From NCBI RefSeq assembly GCF_000155775.1, contig NZ_DS989813.1, positions 62,001-126,000 of the forward strand: a stretch of 64,000 nt of DNA, in the 5' to 3' direction. The position numbers and the translations under genes were made by a program. A model generated the notes under the pieces. The model did no database searches. It saw only the letters and a program-made list of their open reading frames with translations, and was not told where the DNA came from. Below, one piece after another: positions 38,255 to 47,569 of this stretch; positions within the stretch are counted from its first letter, which is position 1, and every line of letters begins with the position of its first letter. This DNA is from Glaciecola sp. HTCC2999 (GTDB taxonomy: Bacteria > Pseudomonadota > Gammaproteobacteria > Enterobacterales > Alteromonadaceae).

Positions 38255-39106
38255 ATGCGACAGTATGAAGATTTATGTCAACGGATCATTGATGAAGGTG
38301 AGTGGGTTTACAATGAAAGAACCGGTAAACGCTGCTTAACGCTAATCAATGCTGATCTGGAGTACAATGTTGCAGATAATGAATTTCCTCTTGTGACGAC
38401 GCGTAAAAGCTTTTATAAAGCGGCGATTGCTGAGTTACTAGGGTATCTACGTGGCTATGATAATGCCGCTGATTTTAGAGCGATTGGCTGTAACACATGG
38501 AATGCGAATGCGAATGAAAATAGCGCATGGTTAAATAATCCGCATCGTAAAGGTGAAGACGATATGGGCCGAGTTTACGGTGTTCAAGGTCGTCGCTGGA
38601 TGACACCTGATGGTCGTGAAATAGATCAGCTTAAGAGTATCGTGGATGACTTATCTAAGGGGATAGATTCACGTGGTGAGATCCTCACATTTTATAATCC
38701 AGGTGAATTTGAATACGGGTGTTTACGTCCGTGTATGCATACACACCATTTTTCTTTGCTAGGTGGGAAGCTATATTTAAACAGTTTCCAACGCAGTGCT
38801 GATATCCCTCTAGGGATTAATTTTAATCAGGTGCAGGTATTTGTATTACTAGCGCTTATGGCTCAGATTACAGGTCATAAACCTGGTAAGGCATATCATA
38901 AGATTGTAAATGCGCACATTTATGAAGATCAATTAGAGTTGATGCGTGATGTGCAGTTGAAACGTGAACCGTTCCCTGCACCTAAACTGACGATTAACCC
39001 CAAGATAAAAACATTAGCGGATATTGAAACTTGGGTGACCACTGATGACTTTAAAGTGGAAGGATATGAGTGTCACGAGCCGATTAAATATCCATTTGCG
39101 GTATAA
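38255..39106 (+). CDS. thyA: Thymidylate synthase ThyA
   Basis: ThyA methylates dUMP to dTMP using methylenetetrahydrofolate. The catalytic Cys160 is in [21 protein letters not shown] and the C-terminal FAV end are present. At 283 aa it has the insert around residues 80-105 found in Vibrio-type ThyA and not in the 264-aa E. coli enzyme. AAGGGGG precedes the ATG. The lgt-thyA order is conserved across gammaproteobacteria. Confidence 0.97.
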   Translation: MRQYEDLCQRIIDEGEWVYNERTGKRCLTLINADLEYNVADNEFPLVTTRKSFYKAAIAELLGYLRGYDNAADFRAIGCNTWNANANENSAWLNNPHRKGEDDMGRVYGVQGRRWMTPDGREIDQLKSIVDDLSKGIDSRGEILTFYNPGEFEYGCLRPCMHTHHFSLLGGKLYLNSFQRSADIPLGINFNQVQVFVLLALMAQITGHKPGKAYHKIVNAHIYEDQLELMRDVQLKREPFPAPKLTINPKIKTLADIETWVTTDDFKVEGYECHEPIKYPFAV

Positions 39107-39178
39107 TGCTAATACTTATCTAAACGATGATAAGTCGCTATGATCTCCTATCTCTCTTTAGTTGATTGAGTAAAGTGG

Positions 39179-39198
39179 GCGTCAGTGATTACTGACGC
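39179..39198. terminator. Hairpin between convergent thyA and ampG-like genes
   Basis: GCGTCAGT (39179-39186) pairs with ACTGACGC (39191-39198) around a 4-nt GATT loop. It overlaps the stop codon of the minus-strand gene. T content is weak on both sides, so a bidirectional terminator is likely by position only. Confidence 0.4.
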
Positions 39199-40541
39199 GC
39201 TTCCATCTGCATAATAGGGTCACGAATCATTCGTAAAAACAGCAAGCTAGGGATGACCATAATCGCAGTCAATAAAAAGAACAACGCCCAATTCCCATGT
39301 AAACCATCGACGATAACACCACTACTAGACGCTAACAAGGTACGGCCAAAGACGCCTAGAGAAGCCATCAGCGCGTATTGTGAAGCACTAAAAGCCTGGT
39401 TACATAGCAATGATATAAAGGCAACTAAAGCCACTGAACTCCACGCTGCGGTAAACCCATCTACAAAGACAGTGGCAGCAAACAATGCAGTATTTGGTCC
39501 AGCTAACGCCATCAAAGAAAACATAATATTACTCGATGCCATTGCAATACCACCCACCATTAATCCACGATAGATGCCATAACGCATATTCACCATACCA
39601 CCGATAACGGCGAAGATAATAGTCACCCACCAATTGAGTAATTTTGAATAAGTACCGATTTGGGCATTAGAAAACCCGATCTCTTTATAAAATACAATCG
39701 ACATACGCCCTAAGAAAGCCTCGCCAATTTTGAATAAGAAAATAAAGAGTAAAATGGATAATGCAAGCTTGAGGCCGTTGCGTTGGAAAAATTCACGAAA
39801 AGGTTCGATCAACGACACAGCAAGCCAACTTACTATTCGATGTGATAATTTTTGAGTATCGAGGGATAAACTGGAAGCATAGTGAGCACTTGCATCGGCT
39901 TGGAATGATTGTCGGTGGGTTACAGGCTCTTGGACCCAAAATACCGTAGTGGTAAGTAAGACCATGATCCCTGCCATGGCAAAGTATAAGGTTTGCCAAG
40001 TAAATCCGGGTAAATCCACCAAGAAAAACGGAATAGCACCGAGTCCACCGTAGCCTGTCCACCAACCCGCTGTCGCCATGGCAGAAGCACCTGAAAGAGC
40101 TGCCTTTTCATGTTGCATAATGGTGTCAACACGAAACGCATCAATCGCAATATCTTGTGTTGCTGAAGCTATGGCAATACCTAAACCAATAACAGCAACC
40201 CAATAAATTTGATTAGGCATACTCACAAAGCCCATAGCAAGACATAAGCTGATAATGCAAAGTTGAGTGACTAAGATCCAGCTTCGCCGTTGTCCCATTT
40301 TTAGCAGCTGTACGCGGTCTAATAGAGGTGACCATAAAAAGTTAATAGAATAAGCGACGAAGATTACCCCAAATAGACCGATGGCGCTGCGGGATAAACC
40401 TTCTTCCTTGAGCCAAGCTGTTAATGCTGATCCAATCAATACCCAGGGAAAACCACTGGCCATACCGAGGCAGAAAATAGAGAGGAGTCGTTTATCTTTA
40501 TATGTGGATAAGGCGCTGCGCAGTGTCGTGTCTGAATTCAT
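39189..40541 (-). CDS. ampG: AmpG-like muropeptide permease (MFS)
   Basis: The 450-aa major-facilitator protein has about 12 membrane segments and the AmpG-family motifs CLGMASGFPWVLIGSALTAWL at the start and ASATQDIAIDAFR in the fourth to fifth segment region. E. coli AmpG imports anhydro-muropeptides for recycling. The family contains paralogues, so assignment to muropeptides is likely but not certain. It would complement the extracellular NamZ/NagZ-like enzymes at 19-25 kb. It lies about 120 bp downstream of cysG. Confidence 0.8.
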   Translation of the reverse strand: MNSDTTLRSALSTYKDKRLLSIFCLGMASGFPWVLIGSALTAWLKEEGLSRSAIGLFGVIFVAYSINFLWSPLLDRVQLLKMGQRRSWILVTQLCIISLCLAMGFVSMPNQIYWVAVIGLGIAIASATQDIAIDAFRVDTIMQHEKAALSGASAMATAGWWTGYGGLGAIPFFLVDLPGFTWQTLYFAMAGIMVLLTTTVFWVQEPVTHRQSFQADASAHYASSLSLDTQKLSHRIVSWLAVSLIEPFREFFQRNGLKLALSILLFIFLFKIGEAFLGRMSIVFYKEIGFSNAQIGTYSKLLNWWVTIIFAVIGGMVNMRYGIYRGLMVGGIAMASSNIMFSLMALAGPNTALFAATVFVDGFTAAWSSVALVAFISLLCNQAFSASQYALMASLGVFGRTLLASSSGVIVDGLHGNWALFFLLTAIMVIPSLLFLRMIRDPIMQMEARQ

Positions 40542-40661
40542 TTGAGTAAAATTCGTAAAATGATAACACCATCATAGCACTATGCAGGACGAAGCCCAAT
40601 ATAATCAAAAGGCGACACAACATATATAATGGAGATTGGATGCTGCTGATGTTCTTGAAGA

Positions 40662-42056
40662 TTAATCTAGTTGTGGCTTAAACCAATGTAAATCGTCATG
40701 TAAAGAGACCACGGTACCGACGATGATCAATGCTGGCGGTTTAATTTCTGCTGTTTTTACTAATTCTTCAATAGTCGTTAATGTACCAATGACAACTCTT
40801 TGATGAGGTAATGTCGCAGATGCAACAATCGCAATCGGCATATTTGGAGACATACCATGTGCTATCAGTTCACGGCATATAATCCCTAAACCTGTCATGC
40901 CCATGTAAAAGACCGTAGTTTGATTTTTCTGCACTAACGCAGGCCAATCTAGATTAATGGTATCGTCACGTAAATGGCCCGTCGCAAAGACAACAGATTG
41001 AGCGTGGTCACGGTGTGTTAGAGGTATGCCAGCGTAAGAGGCTGCGCCACTTGCAGCGGTCACCGCAGGGACCACTTGAAAACTGATCCCTTTATCTACA
41101 AGTGTTTCTAATTCTTCACCACCGCGTCCAAAGATGAATGGGTCTCCGCCTTTAAGTCGGACGACCCTATTGCCCTCAAGCGCTTTATCTACAAGCAGCT
41201 GATTAATTTCATCTTGAGGGATGGTATGCTTTGATTTAGCTTTACCCACATAAATTTTTTCTGCATCACGTCGCACGAGTTCGACAATCGCTGGAGATAC
41301 GAGCCTGTCATACACAACAATATCCGCTTTTTGCATCAAACGCAGTGCACGAAATGTGAGTAAATCAGGATCACCAGGTCCAGCACCGACTAAGTAAACC
41401 TCACCTTGAGTGTTGTCTTGTTGGGTAAAATCATCTAATGCATTAGCAAAGTCCATATCTGCTTTAGCTTCATTGCCTTGCATCACGGTCTCAGCAATAT
41501 CTCCATCTAATACGGATTCCCAAAAATAACGGCGTTCGGTCACACTACCTAAACGTGATTTCACCTCGCTGCGGAATTTCTCTGAAAACCGGCCTAAGCG
41601 TTGAACTTGCGCGGGAATCACACTTTCCAGTTTTTGTCGTAAATAGCGTAATAATACCGGTGCAACCCCACCACTAGACATCGCAATAATGATCGGTGAG
41701 CGGTCAACAATCGATGGCGTAATAAATTTACACAGCGGAGTGTTGTCCACGACATTCACAAGAATATTATGTGCCGTCGCATGATCATGAATATGTTGGT
41801 TTACTTGAGGATCGTCGGTGGCTACAAAGACCATGTTATGTGTAAAAATGTCGGCATCTTCAAATTTACGTTCATGCAAGGTGAGTGAGTGCTGAGCAAC
41901 GAGTTGTTTCACTGTATCACTGACCCAAGGAGAGACAATAGTGACCTTTGCAGGAGTTTTTAATATTAGTTCAAGTTTTCGAGCGCCTACTTCCCCAGCA
42001 CCGACAATAAGTACAGATAAATGTTCTGCATCAATAAATACTGGGAAATATTGCAT
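40662..42056 (-). CDS. cysG: Siroheme synthase CysG (trifunctional)
   Basis: CysG makes siroheme from uroporphyrinogen III. The N-terminal part (about 1-200) is the precorrin-2 dehydrogenase/ferrochelatase with GAGEVGARK and AMSSGGVAPVLLRYLR. The C-terminal part (about 218-464) is the SAM-dependent methyltransferase with LVGAGPGDPDLLTFRALR, VYDRLVS, VRLKGGDPFIFGRGGEE and FYMGM. CAGGA lies 10 bases before ATG. Siroheme serves sulfite and nitrite reductases, whose genes are not in the window. Confidence 0.97.
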   Translation of the reverse strand: MQYFPVFIDAEHLSVLIVGAGEVGARKLELILKTPAKVTIVSPWVSDTVKQLVAQHSLTLHERKFEDADIFTHNMVFVATDDPQVNQHIHDHATAHNILVNVVDNTPLCKFITPSIVDRSPIIIAMSSGGVAPVLLRYLRQKLESVIPAQVQRLGRFSEKFRSEVKSRLGSVTERRYFWESVLDGDIAETVMQGNEAKADMDFANALDDFTQQDNTQGEVYLVGAGPGDPDLLTFRALRLMQKADIVVYDRLVSPAIVELVRRDAEKIYVGKAKSKHTIPQDEINQLLVDKALEGNRVVRLKGGDPFIFGRGGEELETLVDKGISFQVVPAVTAASGAASYAGIPLTHRDHAQSVVFATGHLRDDTINLDWPALVQKNQTTVFYMGMTGLGIICRELIAHGMSPNMPIAIVASATLPHQRVVIGTLTTIEELVKTAEIKPPALIIVGTVVSLHDDLHWFKPQLD

Positions 42057-42098
42057 TATCGCAAGTCCTGTGTGTTGCGCTCGAATACTTAGATGAAC

Positions 42099-42126
42099 AC
42101 CACAAGATTACTCTTGTGGTTTTTTA
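42099..42126 (+). terminator. Plus-oriented intrinsic terminator-like hairpin between deaD and cysG
   Basis: ACCACAAG (42099-42106) and CTTGTGGT (42113-42120) form an 8-bp stem with a 6-nt loop, followed on the plus strand by a T run to 42125. The flanking genes are both on the minus strand, where the hairpin is preceded by As and followed by a T-poor stretch. It spans the deaD stop codon. It may end antisense transcripts or act weakly for deaD. Confidence 0.5.
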
Positions 42127-43976
42127 GGTCCCTTACGGTGTTCTTTTTTAGCAAAGTTAGGTTTAGCACGATTTGCACCGCGATCATCACCACGACCGCC
42201 ATCTCTGCCTTTACCGCCTTCACGATTGCCACGTGCAGGTGGCTTATCAGACCATTCTCGAAGACTCAAGCGTTGTCCTGCAACACGAGTCCCTTGAAGT
42301 TGTTCACGCGTTTCTGCTGGCATACCTGCGGGTAAATCGACTGTTGAATAGGTGTCATAAATTTCAATCGCGCCGATATTCTTAGAGCTGATATCAGCTT
42401 CGTTCGCAATCGCACCTACAATATTACCTGGCTTAACATGATGTACATGTCCAACATCAATTCGGAAGCGCTTCATCCCTGCATCTGGAGTTGTGCGTTC
42501 ACGAGGACGACGTTCTCCGCGTTCACCACCACGACCACCACGGTCGCCTCTTTCACCACCGCGTCCACGATCACGTCCACCACGCTCACGTCCACCAAAG
42601 TCACGCTCGCTACGTTCACGACGCTCAGGTTTCGCATTGAGATCAGGTCGGTCTCCTTCTTTGAGTAATAATGGTTCATCACCTTGAGCAATTTTTGCTA
42701 GGGCAGCCATTAATACTTCAGGATCAGCTTCTGTTTCTGCTTTAATCATTTCAATAATAGGGATCAAAGATTGAATTGAGTCATCTTCAATTGCTTCAAC
42801 CACTGACTCTTTAAAACGCACTAAACGTGATTCATTCATTTCTGAGATGCTTGGAATAGGCATCTGCTCAATTGATTGTTTGGTGGTTTTTTCAATTTGG
42901 AATAACAAACGTTTTTCGCGATGTGAAATAAATAAGATTGCATCACCCTGACGGCCAGCACGACCAGTACGACCAATGCGGTGTACATAGGATTCAGTAT
43001 CGTAAGGAATATCAAAGTTAATGACGTGCGAAACACGTTCAACATCAAGACCACGTGCAACAACGTCGGTCGCAATGAGGATATCGATGCTACCAGATTT
43101 AAGGCGCTCAACAGTACGTTCACGAGATTTTTGTGGAATATCACCATTTAATGGCTCTACGTCATAACCGCGTGCAGATAACTTATCGGCTAATTCAAGC
43201 GTCGCCGTTTTTGTACGTACGAAAACGATCACACCGTCGAATTGTTCGACTTCTAAAATTCGTGTTAAAGCTTCTAATTTATGATGGCCGGCAACTTGGC
43301 AGTAACGTTGACGAATCGTGGAAGCCGTCGATACTTTTGATGCAATTTTTACATGTTTTGGCTCATGTAAATAACGCTCAGTAATTTTTTTGATTGGTCC
43401 TGGCATTGTTGCCGAGAACAAAGCCGTTTGCTTTTCTTTAGGAGAATGCGACAAAATTAGTTCAACATCATCGATAAAACCCATACGTAACATTTCGTCG
43501 GCTTCATCAAGCACTAAGAACTTCAAACGATCAAGCTTTAATGTTTTACGTTGGATGTGATCAATCACACGTCCTGGAGTTCCGACTACTACTTGAACGC
43601 CACGTTTTAGTTGACGAATTTGGTTGTCATATGACTGACCACCGTAGATAGGTAAAACACGAATCTTTTTCGAAAAGCTTGCATATACTTGGAATGCTTC
43701 AGCGACTTGAATCGCTAATTCACGCGTTGGTGCTAACACCAATAACTGCGGGAAACTTTCCTCTACATCAATGTTTGCTAGCATTGGTAATGCGAATGCT
43801 GCAGTTTTGCCTGTACCGGTTTGAGCTTGGCCTAATAAATCATGCCCTTCTAAAAGCAATGGTATACTCTCAGCTTGAATGGGAGAGGGAGTTTCGTAAC
43901 CTACTTTTTCTAGTGCTTGTAAAATTTCAGAGGGTAGATTGAGGTCTTTAAATGTCATATTGACAGTATCGGTCAT
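42108..43976 (-). CDS. deaD: DEAD-box ATP-dependent RNA helicase DeaD/CsdA
   Basis: The 622-aa protein is the large DEAD-box helicase that unwinds mRNA and helps ribosome assembly, often at low temperature. Motifs in order: Q motif SPIQAESIPLL, AQTGTGKT (51-58), PTRELAIQ, DEAD (157-160), SAT, ATDVVARGLDVE and HRIGRTGRAG. The C-terminal region has a run of Arg-Gly-Gly repeats with acidic residues, a DbpA-type RNA-binding domain, and a Lys-rich tail ending in KPQE. AGGA lies 6 bases before ATG. A long upstream region without genes could hold a long leader, as in cold-regulated deaD mRNAs. Confidence 0.95.
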   Translation of the reverse strand: MTDTVNMTFKDLNLPSEILQALEKVGYETPSPIQAESIPLLLEGHDLLGQAQTGTGKTAAFALPMLANIDVEESFPQLLVLAPTRELAIQVAEAFQVYASFSKKIRVLPIYGGQSYDNQIRQLKRGVQVVVGTPGRVIDHIQRKTLKLDRLKFLVLDEADEMLRMGFIDDVELILSHSPKEKQTALFSATMPGPIKKITERYLHEPKHVKIASKVSTASTIRQRYCQVAGHHKLEALTRILEVEQFDGVIVFVRTKTATLELADKLSARGYDVEPLNGDIPQKSRERTVERLKSGSIDILIATDVVARGLDVERVSHVINFDIPYDTESYVHRIGRTGRAGRQGDAILFISHREKRLLFQIEKTTKQSIEQMPIPSISEMNESRLVRFKESVVEAIEDDSIQSLIPIIEMIKAETEADPEVLMAALAKIAQGDEPLLLKEGDRPDLNAKPERRERSERDFGGRERGGRDRGRGGERGDRGGRGGERGERRPRERTTPDAGMKRFRIDVGHVHHVKPGNIVGAIANEADISSKNIGAIEIYDTYSTVDLPAGMPAETREQLQGTRVAGQRLSLREWSDKPPARGNREGGKGRDGGRGDDRGANRAKPNFAKKEHRKGPKKPQE

Positions 43977-44549
43977 GGAGGATCCTGATGTAGAGCACTT
44001 TGTTGAGTCAGTATGACCTATTAAAGTGATGAAGATATTACTTAAAACCCAATTATAAGGGTAAATGTCCGTTTATACCATTTAACTTATGATATTTCTT
44101 GGGAGTGATGGATGAATAGCATTTTATTCATGGTGTGACTGGCTAAATTACACCTATCTTTTATGTCATGTAATTTGTTATGGGCATGTTAAATGTATAT
44201 CACAGACTCGCTGTTAATCTGATGATAGATGTATGTAAAATGTACAATGATATAATATGTAAATGTCACAACGATAATATCGATTCGGGCTATTTAAATG
44301 ATTTACTGACATCATGTTCCAACCCACAGTCAGAGATAAATTGTTCAAAATTTAACCATCAAAGGTGGCTTTGAATGAAATAAAATATGCATAGGCTTAT
44401 TTCACCATCAATATTGTGTCCTATTTGTGCCTACTGCTTGAGCTTCAATATGGTAGTGTAATTCATATTGGTAGAAGTTTGCTGATGTACACATATTTAT
44501 GATGGTACAGTTAGCGTCAAGTTACTCATTACAACATAGGAATTATCCA
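43977..44549. other. 573-bp intergenic region between deaD and a GNAT gene
   Basis: This AT-rich stretch holds no convincing gene. Small hairpins are seen at 44112-44131 (ATGAATA/TATTCAT) and 44132-44154 (GGTGT/ACACC), and a short TATAAT at 44251-44256 lacks a matching -35. A reading frame at 44180-44374 lacks a ribosome-binding site and any recognisable pattern. The minus strand part probably contains the deaD promoter and a long 5' leader. Confidence 0.5.
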
Positions 44550-45029
44550 ATGATTACCTACAGACAAGCTGATTTTTCAACCAAGACGGATGCTAATGCA
44601 TTGTGTTTGCTAATGAATGCATATGCGACCGATCCTATGGGGGGCAATACCCCTATTGCAGATGCGATCCTATATGCACTCCCTGAACTGTTAGCAGAGC
44701 GCGATGACGCGTTTAGTATCATTGCATGGGATGCTGACGTCCCGATAGGTTTAGCAAATTGCTTTGTGGGGTTTTCAACGTTTGCAGCGCGTGAATTGGT
44801 CAACGTACATGACTTAGTTGTGATAGACAGTCACCGCTATCAAGGTATTGGTAAAGCCCTATTAGCAGAAGTCGAACAAGTGGCTCAGTCTCGAGGTGCT
44901 TGTAAAGTCACGTTAGAAGTATTACAAAATAATGCACCTGCTCGCAAAGCCTATACGGATATGGGATTTGTACCTTATGAATTAGCGCCTGGTGCAGGTG
45001 TCGCTGAGTTTTGGCAAAAGAAAATATAA
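44550..45029 (+). CDS. GNAT-family N-acetyltransferase
   Basis: A 159-aa GNAT enzyme. The acetyl-CoA loop RYQGIGKALLAEVE and the late motif NAPARKAYTDMGFVPYEL are clear; VNVHDLVVIDSHRYQG is the typical core strand. I prefer the ATG at 44550, preceded by AGGA, over an upstream ATG at 44499 that would add 17 unlike residues. Such proteins acetylate small amines or protein N-termini; the acceptor is unknown. It stands alone. Confidence 0.85.
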   Translation: MITYRQADFSTKTDANALCLLMNAYATDPMGGNTPIADAILYALPELLAERDDAFSIIAWDADVPIGLANCFVGFSTFAARELVNVHDLVVIDSHRYQGIGKALLAEVEQVAQSRGACKVTLEVLQNNAPARKAYTDMGFVPYELAPGAGVAEFWQKKI

Positions 45030-45069
45030 GTTTGGATAATCAAATGACCTATTCTGAGAGTCATTCATC

Positions 45070-45162
45070 ATGTATGTTTTAACTCGCCCTAAAGGTGTCG
45101 CTTATCGTGTGCAGAATGGAAGAATGCATGTACAATACATTTCAGAATTTGGTCTTTTTTAA
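45070..45162 (+). CDS. Possible 30-aa small protein upstream of the channel gene
   Basis: An ATG at 45070 opens a 30-codon frame ending TAA at 45162, beginning MYVLTRPKG and ending SEFGLF. GAGAG lies 9-10 bases before the ATG, and the stop is 9 bp before the channel gene start. Composition is protein-like (mixed charged and aromatic residues), but nothing in the family space is recognised. It could be a small protein or a chance frame in a leader. Confidence 0.3.
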   Translation: MYVLTRPKGVAYRVQNGRMHVQYISEFGLF

Positions 45163-45171
45163 TCAATAAAT

Positions 45172-46026
45172 ATGTACTCTAATATTGTCTCTGCACTATC
45201 ACGCTTACGTCATAATCGTGTTTTTGAAATTGTTGTCATTACCGTTATTATTATCTCAGCACTTGAGATAGGTGCGAAAACATTCCCACTTTCGGATTCT
45301 GCGGTATTCGTCACCAAGATTATGGACCGGGCCATTACGATCTTTTTCCTCTTTGAGATCCTGATTCGATTTATAGCAGAACCTCGCAAAAAAGACTTCT
45401 TCAAATCGGGTTGGAATATTTTTGACACACTCGTTGTGGTGATTAGTTTGATCCCGATCAACGAATCGGAAATGGCATTACTCGCCCGTTTAATTCGAGT
45501 GTTCCGTGTCTTACGAATGATATCGATAATCCCTGAACTGCGAGTGCTGATTAATTCATTACTCAAAGCGATGCCGCAGATGGGTTATGTCGTGTTGTTA
45601 ATGTTTATCATTTTCTATATTTACGCTGCAATAGGCAGTTATTTATTTGCACCAATAAATGAAGTGTTGTGGGGGAATATTGCGATTTCAATGCTGACTT
45701 TATTTAGGGTCATGACATTTGAAGATTGGACCGACGTGATGTATGAGACACAAGCAGTTTATGGGTTCTCTTGGATTTATTACATGACCTTTATATTCTT
45801 GACGGCATTTGCGTTTTTAAACATGGTCATCGGGATCGTCATTAACGTCATGGAGCAAGAACAGCGTGAGGCACGCGAAAGAGAACTAGCCGCTGACCCT
45901 GAAAAACAAGATATCTCTAATCGAGAAGTCAATGCAGAGCTTCACGCCCAAATTGATGAGCTGCAAAGTGAAATAGCAGAGATTAAGGCGCTAATTGTGG
46001 CTAATCGTCGGGAAACTAAAACCTAA
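45172..46026 (+). CDS. Bacterial voltage-gated cation channel (NaChBac/BacNav-like)
   Basis: The 284-aa protein has the single-domain six-segment layout. S1 is about 19-36, S2 52-68, S3 80-95, and S4 102-125 with Arg106, 109, 112 and 115 every third residue. The S5-S6 pore has the filter TFEDWTD (182-188) between pore helix and S6, then a cytoplasmic coiled coil (about 250-280) that would hold a tetramer. BacNav channels have TLESW; here extra acidic residues at 185 and 188 stand in the filter, a pattern seen in the engineered calcium-selective CavAb. It therefore may pass calcium, or sodium with calcium block. No strong Shine-Dalgarno sequence is visible. Confidence 0.9.
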   Translation: MYSNIVSALSRLRHNRVFEIVVITVIIISALEIGAKTFPLSDSAVFVTKIMDRAITIFFLFEILIRFIAEPRKKDFFKSGWNIFDTLVVVISLIPINESEMALLARLIRVFRVLRMISIIPELRVLINSLLKAMPQMGYVVLLMFIIFYIYAAIGSYLFAPINEVLWGNIAISMLTLFRVMTFEDWTDVMYETQAVYGFSWIYYMTFIFLTAFAFLNMVIGIVINVMEQEQREARERELAADPEKQDISNREVNAELHAQIDELQSEIAEIKALIVANRRETKT

Positions 46027-46082
46027 TTAGTTATGTGTGGGGCTATTTTCGTACTAGTACCCAATGTGAGTCGACATCATTC

Positions 46083-46124
46083 ATAAAAAAAGAGCTCAAT
46101 GACATTTACGCGCCATGAGCTCTT
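46083..46124 (-). terminator. Terminator of tolC, possibly bidirectional
   Basis: AAGAGCTCA (46090-46098) pairs with TGAGCTCTT (46116-46124). Read on the minus strand, the stem is followed by a run of seven Ts (the A run at 46084-46090), a strong terminator 22 bp past the tolC stop. On the plus strand it is followed by a weaker T-rich tract after the channel gene. Confidence 0.85.
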
Positions 46125-46145
46125 CTTACAATATCTACGCATTAA

Positions 46146-47438
46146 TCATTGTGCGGGTTTTAACCCTTTATTTAGCGCTTCAATATCTGCCACTGTCAGT
46201 GTCCCAGCAGCCCGCTTAAGATTAATGACTGCAGTAATAAAATCATAGCGTGCATTAGCCAGATTTTTACGCGCATTGAACAGGTTTCGTGTTGAGTTCA
46301 GGACATCGACAATCGTGCGAATACCTACATCAAAGCCTTCTTCAGTAGCGCGTAATGCTGATTCAGCAGAAACTACAGCTTGTTCAAATGCGTTAATGGT
46401 AGAGATGTTGGCACCAATATTGTTGAATGAGTTACGGACACTTCTTACCGTGCCGCGGTAGATTTGTTCTAGTGTTTCACTTTCTGCGACAAATCGTGAG
46501 CGAGATTGTTCAGTTCGTGCTGATGTTGCACCACCCGAATAAATAGGCACATTGAGAGTAATACCTAAGCTGCTCGAATCTGAATCACTGTCAATACCAT
46601 TAGTATCAAAATCAGAACGTGACATAGAACCGGATAAACCTAACGTGGGTAAATGACTCGCTTGATTGGCACTGATATCATCTTTAGCAATATCCACGGC
46701 AAACTGCTGGGCTTGTAAATCTAGGTTATTCATCTGTGCTAAGTCTAGCCACTCTTCTACATTCTGTGGGGCAGGAGCTTGAGCGGCAAATGTCTCTGTA
46801 TTTAAGACGTTTACTTCTTGGTAATACAAACCAGTAATTTCACGCAGTTGTTCTTTACGAAGCTCTAATGTGTTTTGCGCACGGATTTCTTGGGCAATGG
46901 TTGTATCAAAGTTTGCTTGCGCTTCATGGACATCAGTAATCGCGATCAAACCCACTTCAAAGCGTTGTTTAGTTTGTTCTAACTGACGTTCGATAGCTCG
47001 TTTTTCTGCTTGCACAAATTCAACATTATCTTTGGCACGTAAAATATTCAAATAGGCATCGACGACACGGACGATAAGATCTTGTAGGGTGGCGGAATAA
47101 GAAGCTTCGGCTTGTTGTGCAACTTTCTCTGCACGGTCCATACCAACCCACTTGGCGTGGTCATAAAGTGACATCGATAAACCGACGCGGTAATTAAGGG
47201 TATCAGTATCGACATCATTCGTGTCCGACATAGAATAACCAATTGAGCCGGAAACTTGAGGTAATAATGGCGCGCGTGCTAAGGTCACGCCCTCAAGTGA
47301 TACATCACGCAAGGCTTTTGCGCGGTTAACTACAGGATCTTTATCAAGGGCTTGTTGGTAAATCGTGGTAAGATCTTGCGCATAAAGCGAACCGGTAAAT
47401 CCTATGCTTATGATGACACTTAACAGTGTTTTTTTCAT
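46146..47438 (-). CDS. tolC: Outer membrane channel protein TolC
   Basis: TolC is the trimeric outer-membrane and periplasmic duct for multidrug efflux and type I secretion. The 430-aa protein has a signal peptide ending SLYAQ, then two OEP repeats (from DLTTIYQQALDKDPV; and EEWLDLAQMNNLDLQAQ), with long alpha helices rich in Gln, Glu and Arg. I use the ATG at 47438 with AAGG upstream; a TTG five codons earlier is unlikely. It diverges from nudF as in E. coli, and is followed by a strong terminator. Confidence 0.94.
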   Translation of the reverse strand: MKKTLLSVIISIGFTGSLYAQDLTTIYQQALDKDPVVNRAKALRDVSLEGVTLARAPLLPQVSGSIGYSMSDTNDVDTDTLNYRVGLSMSLYDHAKWVGMDRAEKVAQQAEASYSATLQDLIVRVVDAYLNILRAKDNVEFVQAEKRAIERQLEQTKQRFEVGLIAITDVHEAQANFDTTIAQEIRAQNTLELRKEQLREITGLYYQEVNVLNTETFAAQAPAPQNVEEWLDLAQMNNLDLQAQQFAVDIAKDDISANQASHLPTLGLSGSMSRSDFDTNGIDSDSDSSSLGITLNVPIYSGGATSARTEQSRSRFVAESETLEQIYRGTVRSVRNSFNNIGANISTINAFEQAVVSAESALRATEEGFDVGIRTIVDVLNSTRNLFNARKNLANARYDFITAVINLKRAAGTLTVADIEALNKGLKPAQ

Positions 47439-47569
47439 ATTGCTGCCTTTCAATCAGTTAAAATGAATCAAATATAGTAGAGTGTAAGAAATTCAACCGC
47501 ATACATAAATAGTTATCACGTAACGAGTAGCGGTTATGTGTAACAGAATGTAATTTCTCTAGGAAAACT

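Noticed and set aside
42438-42691. Open frames antisense to the deaD C-terminal region
   Set aside because: They mirror the Arg-Gly-rich repeat codons of deaD and have low-complexity Ser/Pro/Arg or Thr translations.
44180-44374. 64-codon open frame in the gene-free region beyond deaD
   Set aside because: No ribosome-binding site, Asn/Cys-rich unpatterned translation, and no resemblance to a known protein; probably chance in AT-rich DNA.
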